From positions 4,921,915-4,985,914 of the forward strand of contig OU342817.1 in assembly GCA_910591455.2 (NCBI GenBank): 64,000 nt of DNA, written 5' to 3'. Source of the DNA: Pholis gunnellus (taxonomy: Eukaryota > Chordata > Actinopteri > Perciformes > Pholidae). The number at the start of each line of letters is the position of its first letter. Position 1 is the first letter of the stretch. Made by a program: the position numbers and the translations under genes. The notes beneath the pieces are model-generated. The model was not told where the DNA came from, ran no database searches, and was given only the letters and a program-made list of their open reading frames with translations. Shown piece by piece: positions 48,240-64,000 of the stretch.

Positions 48240-51200
48240 TATATATATATGCAAAAGTGTCATGAATAGGCTATATAGCTATTGTATGTGAAGACGTATG
48301 TAATGTGTATCAGCTTCTAAAAATATATATATATATATATTTTTAATCATTTTGTATTGATCCTTGTTATTGGAAATAAAAGTGCACTTTAGCCTATTGA
48401 TTTTTTTCTTTTATCATGCGATGAGATTGGGCAACACCTGTAATGTCAATAAAAAAGTAAAATTAAAAACTGGTAAAACTGGTTCAAATTGTGTTAAAAT
48501 TAAAATACATGAAAATGCAAGATGGAGCCTATACTTTAATCCCTAAAATGAGGGATTAAATTTAGTGCTAATGTGGTATGATTTAACAGGAAGTGGTCTG
48601 ATTTAGTTCTGGAAATCCCCCCCCATTAACGAACATTTCGTCATGTTTATTATTATGACCCCATCCTCGGCGTTACTATCGACACGGTCCAGATAATTCT
48701 AAATATTTGTCGATGCTGAAGGCTGAGTCATCGGATTATTTGTATGCGTTGCTGTGCAACCGCAGCTGTAGCCCCTGACAACCGTTTTTTATTTACTCTC
48801 AGTGGCGTAATTTGACGCGTTTCCTGACCGTGTTGAAAAAAAGAAATGAAAAAAAAAAACTGTCCCAGGGACAGAAAAGGGAGGTTTGCTCTCACGTGCA
48901 CATTCTTACAAGATTGCTTTAATTTGCCTAAATTGCTCACATTCCATTCCACCGTTAAAACACACGAGGACTATATAATGTCAGAGAATAGCACACTGTG
49001 AGTGAAAACAATAAGCTACTCTATTCTATTCACATTCATCGCTGTGTTTTGGACGATAACATGACCGCGCAGTTGGCCTTGGCTGTATTTCTTTTTCAGT
49101 TAAATACCTCAAAATGCCAAATAAACCTACCACACATCTTATTCAAAGTACTTTATTTTGCATTGTGGGTAAAGTGCAGACGTTTTATGTACATGTCATG
49201 CTTCAGTACAAAAGTGAAATGCTCTTTATCAAGAGTGACCTGTGAGCGTTTGTGTCCCCATCGCCAACACATTCAACCAATATGTTGCCTACATTATTTC
49301 TATGCCACTGCAGTCATTGTAGCCTAAAGTCAGCAAAGTTCATTTTTGACGCTCTATTTTCTATTGATATTACCAAGCCAAAAGTGTAATTTAAATATAG
49401 TTAACATGCTATACTTACTAATAAGGTACCCTTATGTTTTAAAGATGAGTTATTAGTCATTCTTTAGAGCAATGTTTGGGTGCACTTCACTTTATTCATA
49501 CATTGAAAATGATACATCTCAGAGTAGTTTATCTGTCATTATCATTATTATTATTATGAATCACTTAAATACAGTCTGTGTCTTCTGATGAGGGTGTAAC
49601 AGAAAGAAATGAAACATGGTTCTAATATTATAAACTAAAAAATATATATATTTTGAATTTTGGTCACACTGACAGACTTATCTGAGACACCACGATGTCG
49701 CCGTATTACATTGAATGTCTGCTGAAGAAAGATGAGTGCAAAGATGCCTAATTTCTTAATTCTGTTTTTTGGTTTAAGAATGTAGCATTTGTACACCAGC
49801 TGACATTTTCTTTGAACATACCAGACCGATTTCTTTGACCGTGCCGTACCCACCTGCACAGAAAACATTAGCACCATTTCTCCCTGCAGACTTTGTAGGT
49901 TAATGATACACATCAACCACTCTCAGCTCATTACCTGTGAAACACCATCCAGCTAAACTGCACTTTGCTTTTTCTTTTATGTCCATTTTATATCTAAGTG
50001 GGATTATTTGTACTCTGTTTTCCGGTCCATCCTTCAGACAGCTGGAGAACACACAAAATCAGAAATTAAAACTAACATTTTATTTCATAACATAACATTT
50101 TTTCTGTTAACCAGACTTCCATTTAATTAACAATTGTTTTGTACGATGTCAACAAAGAATATACTTACTTGAGAGTTATGTCATTACAATTTCCTAAAAT
50201 GAGTGTTTGCATCTCTTCTCAATGCGTCTTATTTTTCCATCATTAACCCTCTTGAGATTGAGGGGACTAAGAACAACACTAGTAGGGACCCTGAATGGGA
50301 GATCATAAAAAAAGTTGTCGGTACATTTTGTAAAATGTTGACAGCAATGAGTTTTACTTCTAAAAACGTTGGTCAATGTATCTTGAAGTCTTCTTAAATT
50401 GATTTGTAATCGAATGAATGAATCATAGATTGCTGGAAGAGGAAATGTAACTCACTCCAATCTGATAAGATAAGTATAAACCTAAATTAGGTTAATGTCC
50501 CATTAAATGTTTAGAGAATAAAATGTTATATATGCCGAAATCTGTCCGGAGCATGCATGATGCGGGCAAGACAATTCACAATTCACTCAAGACAACCCTG
50601 TTATAGAGCAGTTTGCATGATTGCCTGTAATCTTCACTCCTGACCACATCCACATACAATATATGTTTGCATGACCGCAGTTTGTGTTATCTTTGCTTTA
50701 TGTTCATGTTATCTGGTGCAGCAACAGCCTGAAGCACTTCATGATGAGTATGTGAAAAGTCTATCACGTTCATTAATTCTTCTGCTTCTATACTTGTTAT
50801 GTCATTCATCATTGACTTTTGTATTTAGGACACTTTCAGACTCTTGATTTAGTTCCTTCTGGACCCTTTCAGACCTCTTTCCCTCATTGATTGCGTTAGA
50901 AAAATTCACTTGAGGCCGATGTAACAATCATTAAACAGGACAATTATTCTTGCAAGAAGGAGACAGAGTTGATTCACATACAGAATGTACATCAAGGCTG
51001 CTCTGGTACATATACTGAGTAAACAACAGTGTGCTGGCACAGGTTAATTTACGTCACAAAGGATAACACACACAAATTGCCTTCATACAGCGTAGTCTAC
51101 GTATCTGGACACTTTAACAATTCGTTCTAGCACAAAGGTCACTTTTATCGAAATCAAGTCACGGTTGCAAATCAGCTCTGCGTACAGCTGATACCTGACA

Positions 51201-53440
51201 GACAAAACAGCTGCTGAAGGCGCCTGGTGTCACAGACAAGGACACAGGCCTTAAACACTTACAGAGGACATGAGCTTTTGTTAAATGTATAACATTCCTT
51301 AATCATTTAAACGCATACTAACTAGTCATTTTGATTTTTTTTCCCAACAGTTTACGATTATCACTTGGCTACATTAAGTGACTTTTGTTGGATCGACAGA
51401 TAAACAACAAAAATGTCAGAACAAATGTGCCGAACAAACAGCTGATCTGTAGTTTTAAAGATGAGAAGTATCATAAATGAACATATTAACATGGCATTTA
51501 ATATGTCAGATGTTCTTTTACTGTTTTCTGTCAATATAAGAGCCTTTATGAGTCTTTGTTGATGAGATAAATACAGACAGTGAGGCCTCAGGGCTGAGGC
51601 TGAGAGCTGCACCTCACAAGAGCGCCATCTACTGACAGGAAAGGAAACTACCATTTATCAGCCACACAAAACACAATTGTATTACTTTTATTGAGATGAC
51701 GGCATTGAACTATTGGTAATAAAAACAATAAGTTACAGACGCTGTGAGGCTCACTAGTCTGCTGCAGCTGAATAATCAGGAAGTCCACAGGGATCACTGG
51801 TCCAGGCTCTGATGGAGGATAGATGGGCTCATAAACATCCTGTCAGAGGAGAACAAACAGAGTCAGAGGATAAAGCAGAGTCTGATTTACAACAGGCTGC
51901 TGTAACGATGTGAAAAACAAACAAGGGAGCAGAACACAGCAGCCAATGACAGAAGACTGAGATGTGTGGGATGGACCCACCTGACACTGTAAGGATGCTG
52001 TCATGTTATCACAGTCATCGGTAGTAAATGACAAGAGCCTCTGCTGTGAAAATCACTGTGTGTGCGTGTTTGTTTTATTTCATTTTCTATGGCGGGCCAT
52101 TAGATTCACTTTGATAACAGGTACTAGCTGGAAAAGTCAAAAAACAGTGTGAACTTATAGAAAGCTCAATATCAAAACATTGTTTTTTACCTTCTAAATA
52201 ATAATATATCTTTATTTAAACAGGGCTTCACTAAGATTAAAAAGATCTTATGTTTGTTCCATGTGATGTAAATAAAAATATAATTAGCATAATTAACTAT
52301 GAGTTGACAGCAATGTATAACAGTATGACATAATGAGAAAAATACGGTCAAGAAACTTTTTATTATTGGTGTTTGCATTTAGTCTTCTCTTTCATGTCTT
52401 ACATGTAAGAGAAAACTTAATTGTAATGTTATATATAATGTTATATGATATTTTGTTCTCATACTGGATGAAAACACATTTGCTTCTTTCTTCTTACAGC
52501 AGCACCACATAAAACATGAAACATATCCAAAACATTTAAAACAGATTCATTTAAAGACAATAACCAAGACTCATAAAGCACATAGGCTCAAAAGGGTGAA
52601 ATAACATTGATGAAATAACAGCAATAAATATAAATACATTAAATGGAGGACACTTTTGATCACAATATATCCTTCAGAGAGAATGGATTTAGATGCTTGT
52701 AAAGACAGAGGTCACTGGTTGTTATGTCTCAGTGGAGATTGAAATAAAATCAAATGTTGTTCTTGGACACGATGTCCTGTCTGTAAAACCAGCTATAATT
52801 GTTTTATTATGAGCTCTAAACTACTATTTCAGCTCTCTGAGGTCATGAAATCAACTCTCAGCTGCTCCTGACTGAAATAATAACTTCTGAACGTTTTAGT
52901 AAGACTTTAACATGTATGTTATGTATTTTTCTTCTGTTCTTGTAAAGAACTTTGTAATACCTGGTTTGACAAGTACTATATAAACGGACACAGTTATTAT
53001 TATATTTATTTAAATTATTGTTATTTGTATTATTGTTGATTCATTGTTAAGTCAGCAAATATACCAAACAATACTTTTAATCACAAGCTTTTTTTTCTGA
53101 CATTTTATATACTAAACTATTTATTGATTAATTCATGAAAATAATCTGCAGATTAATCATTAATACAAAGTTGACAATATCATTAAATTAATCATCTTGG
53201 ACATTTACAGAGCCACGTCAGCTCTGTGAGAACACACAAACTCTGATCAACTTTTATCAAAGAAGTGAACAATCAAAACCTTTTAACACGGGGGGATTTG
53301 CTGTAATCCTTATAGATTATAGCAAAGATTTGGTGAAACCTAACCCGATATAATGACAGCTGATCGCCCCAAAAGAAGTCCCTAACCATTACCATTTGAG
53401 GAAAAACAAATCACAGTCACTCAGTAATTGTGGGTGTGTA
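48240..53440. other. Intergenic region, no gene seen
   Basis: The stretch is AT-rich with simple (AT)n runs at about 48322-48340. Short ORFs lack family features and splice context. I see no RNA gene or array. Confidence 0.5.
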
Positions 53441-53477
53441 TCTCTACAGCTTCAGGTTCCCAGGTGATAAATCTAAA

Positions 53478-53715
53478 ATGTTCATTTATGACTGCACAGC
53501 AGAGAGGTTTAAATTGAGACCCAGAGGAAGAACTTTTCTTCCCAAGGCAGCAGGACCAGGTGATTTTCCTGCCTTCATCGGTAAGACTCATCTTTATTTA
53601 GTTTTTTTCATGGGAGATGCTTGTAATAAAATGTATATATCATGATTCACGTATCACACATTGGTATTTTACAGGAATTTCCAGCTGTTACTACACAGAA
53701 CAAACCGGGACATGA
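53478..53715 (+). other. Upstream ORF (47 codons) in the bestrophin 5' UTR
   Basis: An ATG with A at -3 (AAAATGTTC, 53478) opens a frame through 53580. That frame crosses a GT-AG intron (53581-53674) and ends at TGA 53713-53715. The stop overlaps the bestrophin start as ATGA, so the two frames differ by one base. The peptide begins MFIYDCTAERFKLRPRGR and matches no family I know. The overlap could allow termination-reinitiation. It depends on exon 53478-53580 being in the mRNA. Confidence 0.5.
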
Positions 53716-56681
53716 CGGTTTCTTACACCCTTGAAGTGGCCGATGCACGATTTGGTGGCTTCGCCAAGCTCCTGTTCAGGTGGAAGGGAAGCATCTACCG
53801 GCTGCTTTACAAAGACTTCTTGGTGTTCTGCGGGGTTTATCTGTTCTTCAGTTTGTTTTACAGGTAAATTCACTGATTTCATCTTTTAATTCTGCTGTTT
53901 GCTGCACTATGACCGAGCGTTTGTGGCTCCATCAGTGGAAGTTTTTTCTTTATTTTCCTCTCAGGTTCCTCCTCACATCAAAGCAGCAGGATCTGTTTGA
54001 GCGAATCTCTCTTTACTGCGACCAGTTCACCAACACCAGCTTCATCCCAGTTTTGTTTGTACTGGGTGAGTCTGATTGAACTGGTTCTGTCTTCCACGAG
54101 CCAAATCTGAAGATAATAACGGACATATGTTTGGTCCCAGGTTTCTATGTGACCCTGGCCTTTAACCGGTGGTGGGGTCAGTACAGCAGCTTCCCTCTGC
54201 CCGACAACCTGATGATGGTGGTGTCTGGGAACGTCCACGGGGCGGACGAGAGGGGTCGTCTGCTGCGACGGACGCTCATGAGATACGCCAACTTATCTTC
54301 AGTTCTGATCCTCCGCTCCATCAGCACAAGAGTTCACAAGCGTTTCCCAACTTTGGAGCACATAGTGGAGGCTGGTGAGAGCGACAGTGGAGAGGAATTA
54401 AGTACTTTTACTGCAGTATTTTAGAAGAACACTACGGTCACTTTACTTTTTCCTGTCACTTCAGACCTTTTACTTTACTGCACTTTAGTTCTCTCACTGT
54501 AAGTTACTTTGCAGAAATAATTTGGCTAGTAAATTGTAAGTTAATTATGAGTTACCCGGCAAAAAAAGATGTAGCAGCTGCTTTTAAAATATAATTCAGA
54601 GACAATTTAAAATAGATGACCTCCCTTACAATTCATTGATTTACATGAATATAATCAAATTGAACTGCCTGTCAAAACTTCAATTATTAGAGGTTTAAAT
54701 CAAGAGTTTTTAAATTGCATTGATTTTCACCAGAAAACTAAATACATGCCAGTCAACAGAAACAGCTCTGCATTTATACATATACATACATATGTATTTA
54801 CATGAGAAAAAATACATTTGATTAAAGAAAGAAGTACAAATACATGAACAAAACTAATCTGTGTGGTACATCCATGCATTCTTTTAACAGTCCTCTCCCT
54901 CTGAAAATAAGTATTAAGAGTATGTTTCTTGAGTAAAATATTGGAATATTTATAAGCAGAGACTTCAGTTATGATGTTGTTTCATATTGATATTTTGATT
55001 GTTTGTGGACTTTAAACCTTTTTCACATCCGCTCATCCTAAAATGTTATAAAACTCCTCTAATCACGAACATCTTTTAACCAAACTGTCTAAACTCTTTG
55101 CAGGATTTATGACTACAGACGAGCTGAAGAAGTTCGAGTCGCTGCACTCTGATTTCAACAAGTACTGGATGCCTTTGACTTGGTTCTCTAACCTGGCGTC
55201 CAGAGCGAGAGAGGAGGGTCGAGTGAGGGACGACATCGCTCTGAGGCTGCTGATGGATGCATGTGGTTTTTTTTCTGTTGTTGTTGTTGTTTTTAACTTT
55301 TTATATACACAATGTAGGAATGATGGATATGAAAATTGACTTTAAAGCCGCAGTACATCTACACATTTTGTATAACTATATTAAGGTATAATATGTATTT
55401 ATAACTACAGGAGCTGAATAAGTACAGAGGCAAGTGCAGCCTCTTGTTCCACTATGACTGGATAAGCATCCCTCTGGTCTACACTCAGGTATCAAAGACA
55501 AAACGATCATTAACTAAATGTATTTTTACTTCATTTGATGCCCATTTATCTTCTTCTTCTTTAGTTTTAGTTTGAAATACAGTCATATTTTATACAAGAT
55601 TTATCCAAAATTCATTACAAAAGTGACCAGCAGTAGAATGTAACTAAGTACATTTACTCAAAACTGTATTTTTACTTGAGTAAAATATCTGAGTACTACT
55701 TCCACTACGGCTGATGAGTGCCTTGTGTTTTTTCCCATTTGTGCAGGTAGTTACTTTAGCGGTTTACTCTTTCTTTGCCTTCTGTGTGATTGGCCGACAA
55801 TTTCTGAACCCTGAGAAAGGATACAAGGATCACAAGCTGGACATGTACGTCCCTGTTTTCACGCTGCTGCAGTTCTTCTTCTACGCTGGCTGGCTCAAAG
55901 TGAGACATAACATCACGTTTCACTTGTAGAAAACAGATTTTGTTTTGATGTCACGAAAGAGCAATTTCATACGTGTTTCCGCTCTGGTTGTAGGTGGGGG
56001 AGCTGATCATCAATCCATTCGGCGAGGACGATGATGACTTTGAAACCAACCAGCTGATTGACAGAAACATTCAGGTTGTTCCCCTCAAGGCTTCTCTCCA
56101 ATACAAGTCGTCTAAACACCTTAAATGAGCACCTTATTCTCTGTCCTGTAGGTGTCGATGCTGGCTGTAGATGATATGTACCAGAACCTGGCTCCCATTG
56201 TGAAGGACAAGCACTGGGCGCAGAGACATTTCTCCATCCCGTACACTCTGTCGACAGCAGCAGAGACTCTCAAACCAGCCTTCAAAGGCTCCACCTTTGA
56301 CATGAGGTCAACTCATTTCATCTTTTATGTTTCAGTGCCTTTTGTTGCTTCTGCACAGTCCAGTAAAATCACAACCAAAATGTCCGTCGTAATTGCAGGA
56401 TGAGTGCCGAGGATCTTGAGATTCACCAGCCTGCAGACGCTTCTTCTGGAAAGAAACAGTATTTACCTCTTAAGGGCTCTCTGGGCGAAGGGCTTGGCAG
56501 TCTTCTGCAGAGGGGCAAAGGTATCCTGCGAGGCGGGAGCCTCCCTTCTCTGGTGGATGTGTCATCACACCCAAATGAGGAGGATGATAATGATGCTTCC
56601 CCTGAGGGCGACATCAACACCATCAACCACAAAAGACAAGAACATGCGTTGATCAAAGTTGCAGTGGAACACAACTTGTAA
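53712..56681 (+). CDS. Bestrophin-family calcium-activated chloride channel (9 coding exons, 463 aa)
   Basis: Exons: 53712-53863, 53965-54065, 54141-54374, 55104-55258, 55411-55488, 55747-55899, 55994-56074, 56152-56306, 56399-56681. The start MTVSYTLEVADARFGGF and the block WKGSIYRLLYKDF are bestrophin signatures. They are followed by FVLGFYVTLAFNRWW in the pore-lining TM2 region, FHYDWISIPLVYTQV, and GRQFLNP. The acidic calcium-clasp block NPFGEDDDDFETN lies near residues 298-310. Bestrophins assemble as pentameric plasma-membrane anion channels gated by calcium. The tail after residue 370 is short (about 90 aa) and unlike the long tails of BEST1/BEST3. It contains a basic LLQRGKGILRGGSLPSL and an acidic EEDDNDASPEGD. 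I do not assign BEST1-4. The exon 4 donor is unusual. Confidence 0.93.
55259..55410 (+). other. Bestrophin intron with apparent non-GT donor
   Basis: To keep the conserved LLMD-ELNKYRGKC reading, the exon must end at GAT (55258) and the intron start GCATGT. The acceptor CTACAG at 55405-55410 is normal. The nearby GT positions (55262 and 55266) shift the phase and create stops directly after the junction. Confidence 0.6.
55625..55712. repeat. Dispersed 'aagtacatttactcaa' repeat in a bestrophin intron
   Basis: The sequence has 'taactaagtacatttactca' then 'tacttgagtaaaatatctga' and ends 'cttccactac', a very common fish repeat. A related piece (tacttttactgcag and ttttactttactgcacttta) is at about 54400-54530 in the preceding intron. 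Confidence 0.55.
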
Positions 56682-57141
56682 AAATAGATTGTGATACTTG
56701 AAGATATTGTGTTTTTGAACCAAGAATGTTCTTTTATTTTATGACATATTTTTTGATTTGTCACAACTAAATTAATTAAATAATATAACTGGCCTAATAG
56801 TATTGTATGTTAATTGAAGGGATTATTCAGTGCTTTCATTTTTCATTCATGAAGATATAGTGTTTTATAAGCACGCATGTTTAATTGATAACTCATAGTG
56901 AGAGAACACATGCACACTTTTACGTGGTTCAATGTGATTCTTTATCCACTTCATGATTTTAATGAACTCTGTCATCTTTATCAGACAAACACATGTCTAA
57001 AACTCGGAGGTCCTATAGGAGATAATACATTGGTGCAATATAGTCTAATATATGTATTATATGCAGTCTGTAGGCAAGGAGGAAAGGAATACTCAAAAGC
57101 TTTGCTTTAGTAAAAGAGGTAATGTCACAATGTAAAAATAC

Positions 57142-57147
57142 AATAAA
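57142..57147 (+). terminator. Bestrophin gene poly(A) signal candidate
   Basis: AATAAA 460 bp after the bestrophin stop codon; the 3' UTR before it holds no other coding frame. Confidence 0.45.
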
Positions 57148-58201
57148 AGTCCGGAAAAATCTCAGAAGTTTTATTTTCAAAATCTACTACAGTATCAAGA
57201 GTAAAAGTACTCTTTATGTAGAAAAGCCCATATATATAATATATCCTTAAATAAACCTTGCATTAATTAAGCAGCATTTTATTGTTAACAGTAACTGGTT
57301 GACGTTGAGCTAATTGTGTCTACTTTACATACTATAAAGTGCTTTAATTTGCAATGATGCACCATATTTTACAAGATGATCACATGTTTTATAGTTGTTT
57401 ATGTTTTATGTTTTAAGTAACTATGGCTGTTAGGTAAGTGTAGTTATATGGAGTTGTTCCTTTGAAAAGTCGTAAAACGTGAATAAACCTGGAGCTCGTT
57501 CATAACGTTCTTCCATAATCCACAGTCACAGTAACCATAGACCTGCTGCGTTCATGTACATTTAAACTGTAGGAAAATAGAACCTTCCTTTGTCCCGATT
57601 CCAACAACTGTTACATTTACGTGCAATTTGCAATGTAAGCCAGACTTACTATTCTAAAGGGTTAAATACAAACAGCAAGTGCATGCAAGTTTTCATTTAT
57701 ATATGTATGTGTGTGTTTTATATTATACTGAATATTATTATATGATATATATTACACTGTATATATATATATTATACTGAATTGCCCGTGAGGGTGACTA
57801 AAATAAGATGTCCTGACGTTTTTATCAAAGTGTTATTTACTGCTTTTTTTCGTGTTGGAATAAATGTAAAATATTTAACTGCAAAGTAGTAAATGTGTGT
57901 TTGATACCTTCATTTTTTTTTGCATTAAATCATACTGGGATGTTTGCTGAAATTGATTGGATGGCCCTACCTAGAAAATGTTCCACCAGCTGCCACTGCA
58001 AACAAACCAACTCCACTTTCACATCATCTTTATGTAACCTCGCGTTTTGTCACTAAAACATAAACTAGACAAGAAGTGGCCTGATTTCTGACCGTCTCGT
58101 GAGCCTGTGAATGCACACAGACAGCGAACAACAGACAGAAAGTCGATTAACATAATTGGTCACGTGATGCATGGGAGTCAACCATTTCGCGGGAATTTAA
58201 C
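57148..58201. other. Intergenic region and wrnip1 promoter
   Basis: An AT-rich spacer separates two genes on the same strand, with (AT)n-like sequence at about 57720-57775. The last 150 bp are less AT-rich and contain CACGTGAT (58161) just upstream of the wrnip1 ATG, a possible E-box. No TATA box is seen. Confidence 0.4.
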
Positions 58202-63103
<4,902 letters not shown>

Positions 63104-63387
63104 GGATCTGATGCACTGACGGACACAACTTGCTACAATAGGTTAAAAAAAAAAAACAAGGCTGTTGAAGGAAAACATCTCGTCAAATGATCGTTTTCTT
63201 TTCTGTTCAAGCCAATCCATATTCAAATTTAGGGTCAGGATTTTGAGGTCTTTTCATTAACTGATTAACTGAAAATAATTCATAATGTTGTATTCAAATT
63301 TCTCTTCAATTAGACTTTTCTGTTTTGGAATATATTATAAAGGATATAGTTACTATTTACAGTTAATTTAGTTCTAAATGTGTTCAT

Positions 63388-63393
63388 AATAAA
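63388..63393 (+). terminator. wrnip1: wrnip1 poly(A) signal candidate
   Basis: AATAAA 285 bp after the wrnip1 stop codon; the convergent protease gene has its own signal 250 bp further on. Confidence 0.5.
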
Positions 63394-63639
63394 AACCTTA
63401 ATCTGTTTAAATACATCAAATGCAGTACATTTATGCAGTCTTTATATTTCTAGTATACATAATCAAATATTTACTCTGTTAAATACGTACATGTTGGTTT
63501 GTCTTTATCCTGTTCTTGCAATGTTGTCAAACACTCATAAAAATATTTTTTTATATAATGAATGCTATATTTATTTTAATAATCTGTAAAAATGTTGATT
63601 AAAAACAAGACAAATATAATATTAAAAGACGTTATACAG

Positions 63640-63645
63640 TTTATT
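63640..63645 (-). terminator. Poly(A) signal of the elastase-like gene
   Basis: On the minus strand AATAAA reads at 63645-63640, about 35 bp after the stop codon, giving the very short 3' UTR typical of pancreatic protease mRNAs. Confidence 0.75.
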
Positions 63646-63677
63646 GTCCAATCACTTCTGTGGTTATGGAAACATCT

Positions 63678-63936
63678 TCAGTTTTGGGCCATGGTCTGAA
63701 AAATAGAACAAGATTTAAGTTTTTACATTTTACAAACCAGCATATATTTATTATATAGTTGCCATTCACGTGGCTTGCCTCACCTCACTGATCCAGGGGA
63801 TGAAAGTGGCCACTCGGGTGAAGACCGTGGGCCTCTGAGGGGTGTTACAGCCCCGCCCGTCCACAAAACTAGTCACACCTTCCACGTACCACTTACCGTC
63901 GCTGCCCTCACAGTTCAGAGGGCCTCCGGAGTCGCC
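63678..63936 (-). CDS. Chymotrypsin-like elastase (S1 serine protease), last two coding exons, partial
   Basis: Penultimate exon 63936-63784 encodes 51 aa starting GDSGGPLNCEG, which holds the catalytic serine of family S1. It continues through GVTSFVDGRGC, PTVFTRVATFIPWISE. The last coding exon 63695-63678 adds only TMAQN and the stop. The final IPWISETMAQN resembles elastase C-termini. Upstream exons with the catalytic His and Asp lie beyond the window's right edge. CELA1/CELA2-type pancreatic secreted protease is most likely; specificity-pocket residues are only partly visible, so the exact member is not named. Confidence 0.85.
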
Positions 63937-64000
63937 CTGGAAGATCACAGCAGATGTTAGAACAAACTGAACATGGTGTCGTTTGTTTCTCACAAAGCTT

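Noticed and set aside
53430..53580. Reading the 5' exon of the bestrophin locus as an N-terminal extension of the channel
   Set aside because: Joined across the intron, its frame hits TGA at 53713, one base out of phase with the channel; the family start MTVSYT lies at 53712.

Overview
The window is 64 kb of vertebrate nuclear DNA. Intron-rich genes, GT-AG splice sites, AATAAA poly(A) signals, long (GT)n tracts and short inverted-repeat transposons of fish type point to a ray-finned fish, most likely a percomorph teleost. I built the gene models by hand by joining reading frames across splice sites, and each model keeps one open frame to its stop. Names rest on recognised protein families; no search was run.

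Layout. (1) 220-5379, plus: mettl17, a mitochondrial small-subunit ribosome assembly factor, 14 coding exons, 458 aa. (2) 6220-9007, minus: sdr39u1, an atypical short-chain dehydrogenase/reductase, 6 coding exons, 302 aa, tail-to-tail with mettl17. (3) About 9837-11200, plus: a small spliced transcript unit with a pyrimidine-rich presumed 5' end, a well-formed C/D-box snoRNA in intron 1 and only a 25-codon ORF. It looks like an unannotated snoRNA host gene. (4) 12403-15062, minus: a leukotriene B4 receptor-like GPCR (ltb4r), 4 coding exons including a 44-nt microexon, 362 aa. (5) 15.1-23 kb: non-coding, with several non-autonomous transposons. (6) 24224-35746, plus: nfatc4, a calcineurin-regulated Rel-family transcription factor, 13 coding exons, 894 aa, with one GC-AG intron. 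(7) 36-41 kb: no gene seen. (8) 42824-43705, minus: myadm-like four-pass MARVEL protein, 293 aa in a single coding exon, with UTR exons upstream. (9) 48-53.4 kb: no gene seen. (10) 53712-56681, plus: a bestrophin chloride channel, 463 aa, preceded by an upstream ORF whose stop overlaps the channel's start codon. (11) 58202-63103, plus: wrnip1, a UBZ4/AAA+ ATPase of replication-fork protection, 7 coding exons, 589 aa, with a (GT)67 tract 15 nt from a 3' splice site. (12) 63678-63936, minus: the last two coding exons of a pancreatic elastase-type serine protease.

sdr39u1, ltb4r and nfatc4 lie near each other on human chromosome 14q11-q12, so the first 36 kb appears to keep an old vertebrate linkage. 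The genes do not form a pathway; they are neighbours with independent functions. The observations most worth checking are the intronic snoRNA with a 28S rRNA guide element, the upstream ORF of the bestrophin gene, the non-GT splice donors in nfatc4 and the bestrophin gene, and the (GT)67 tract in wrnip1.
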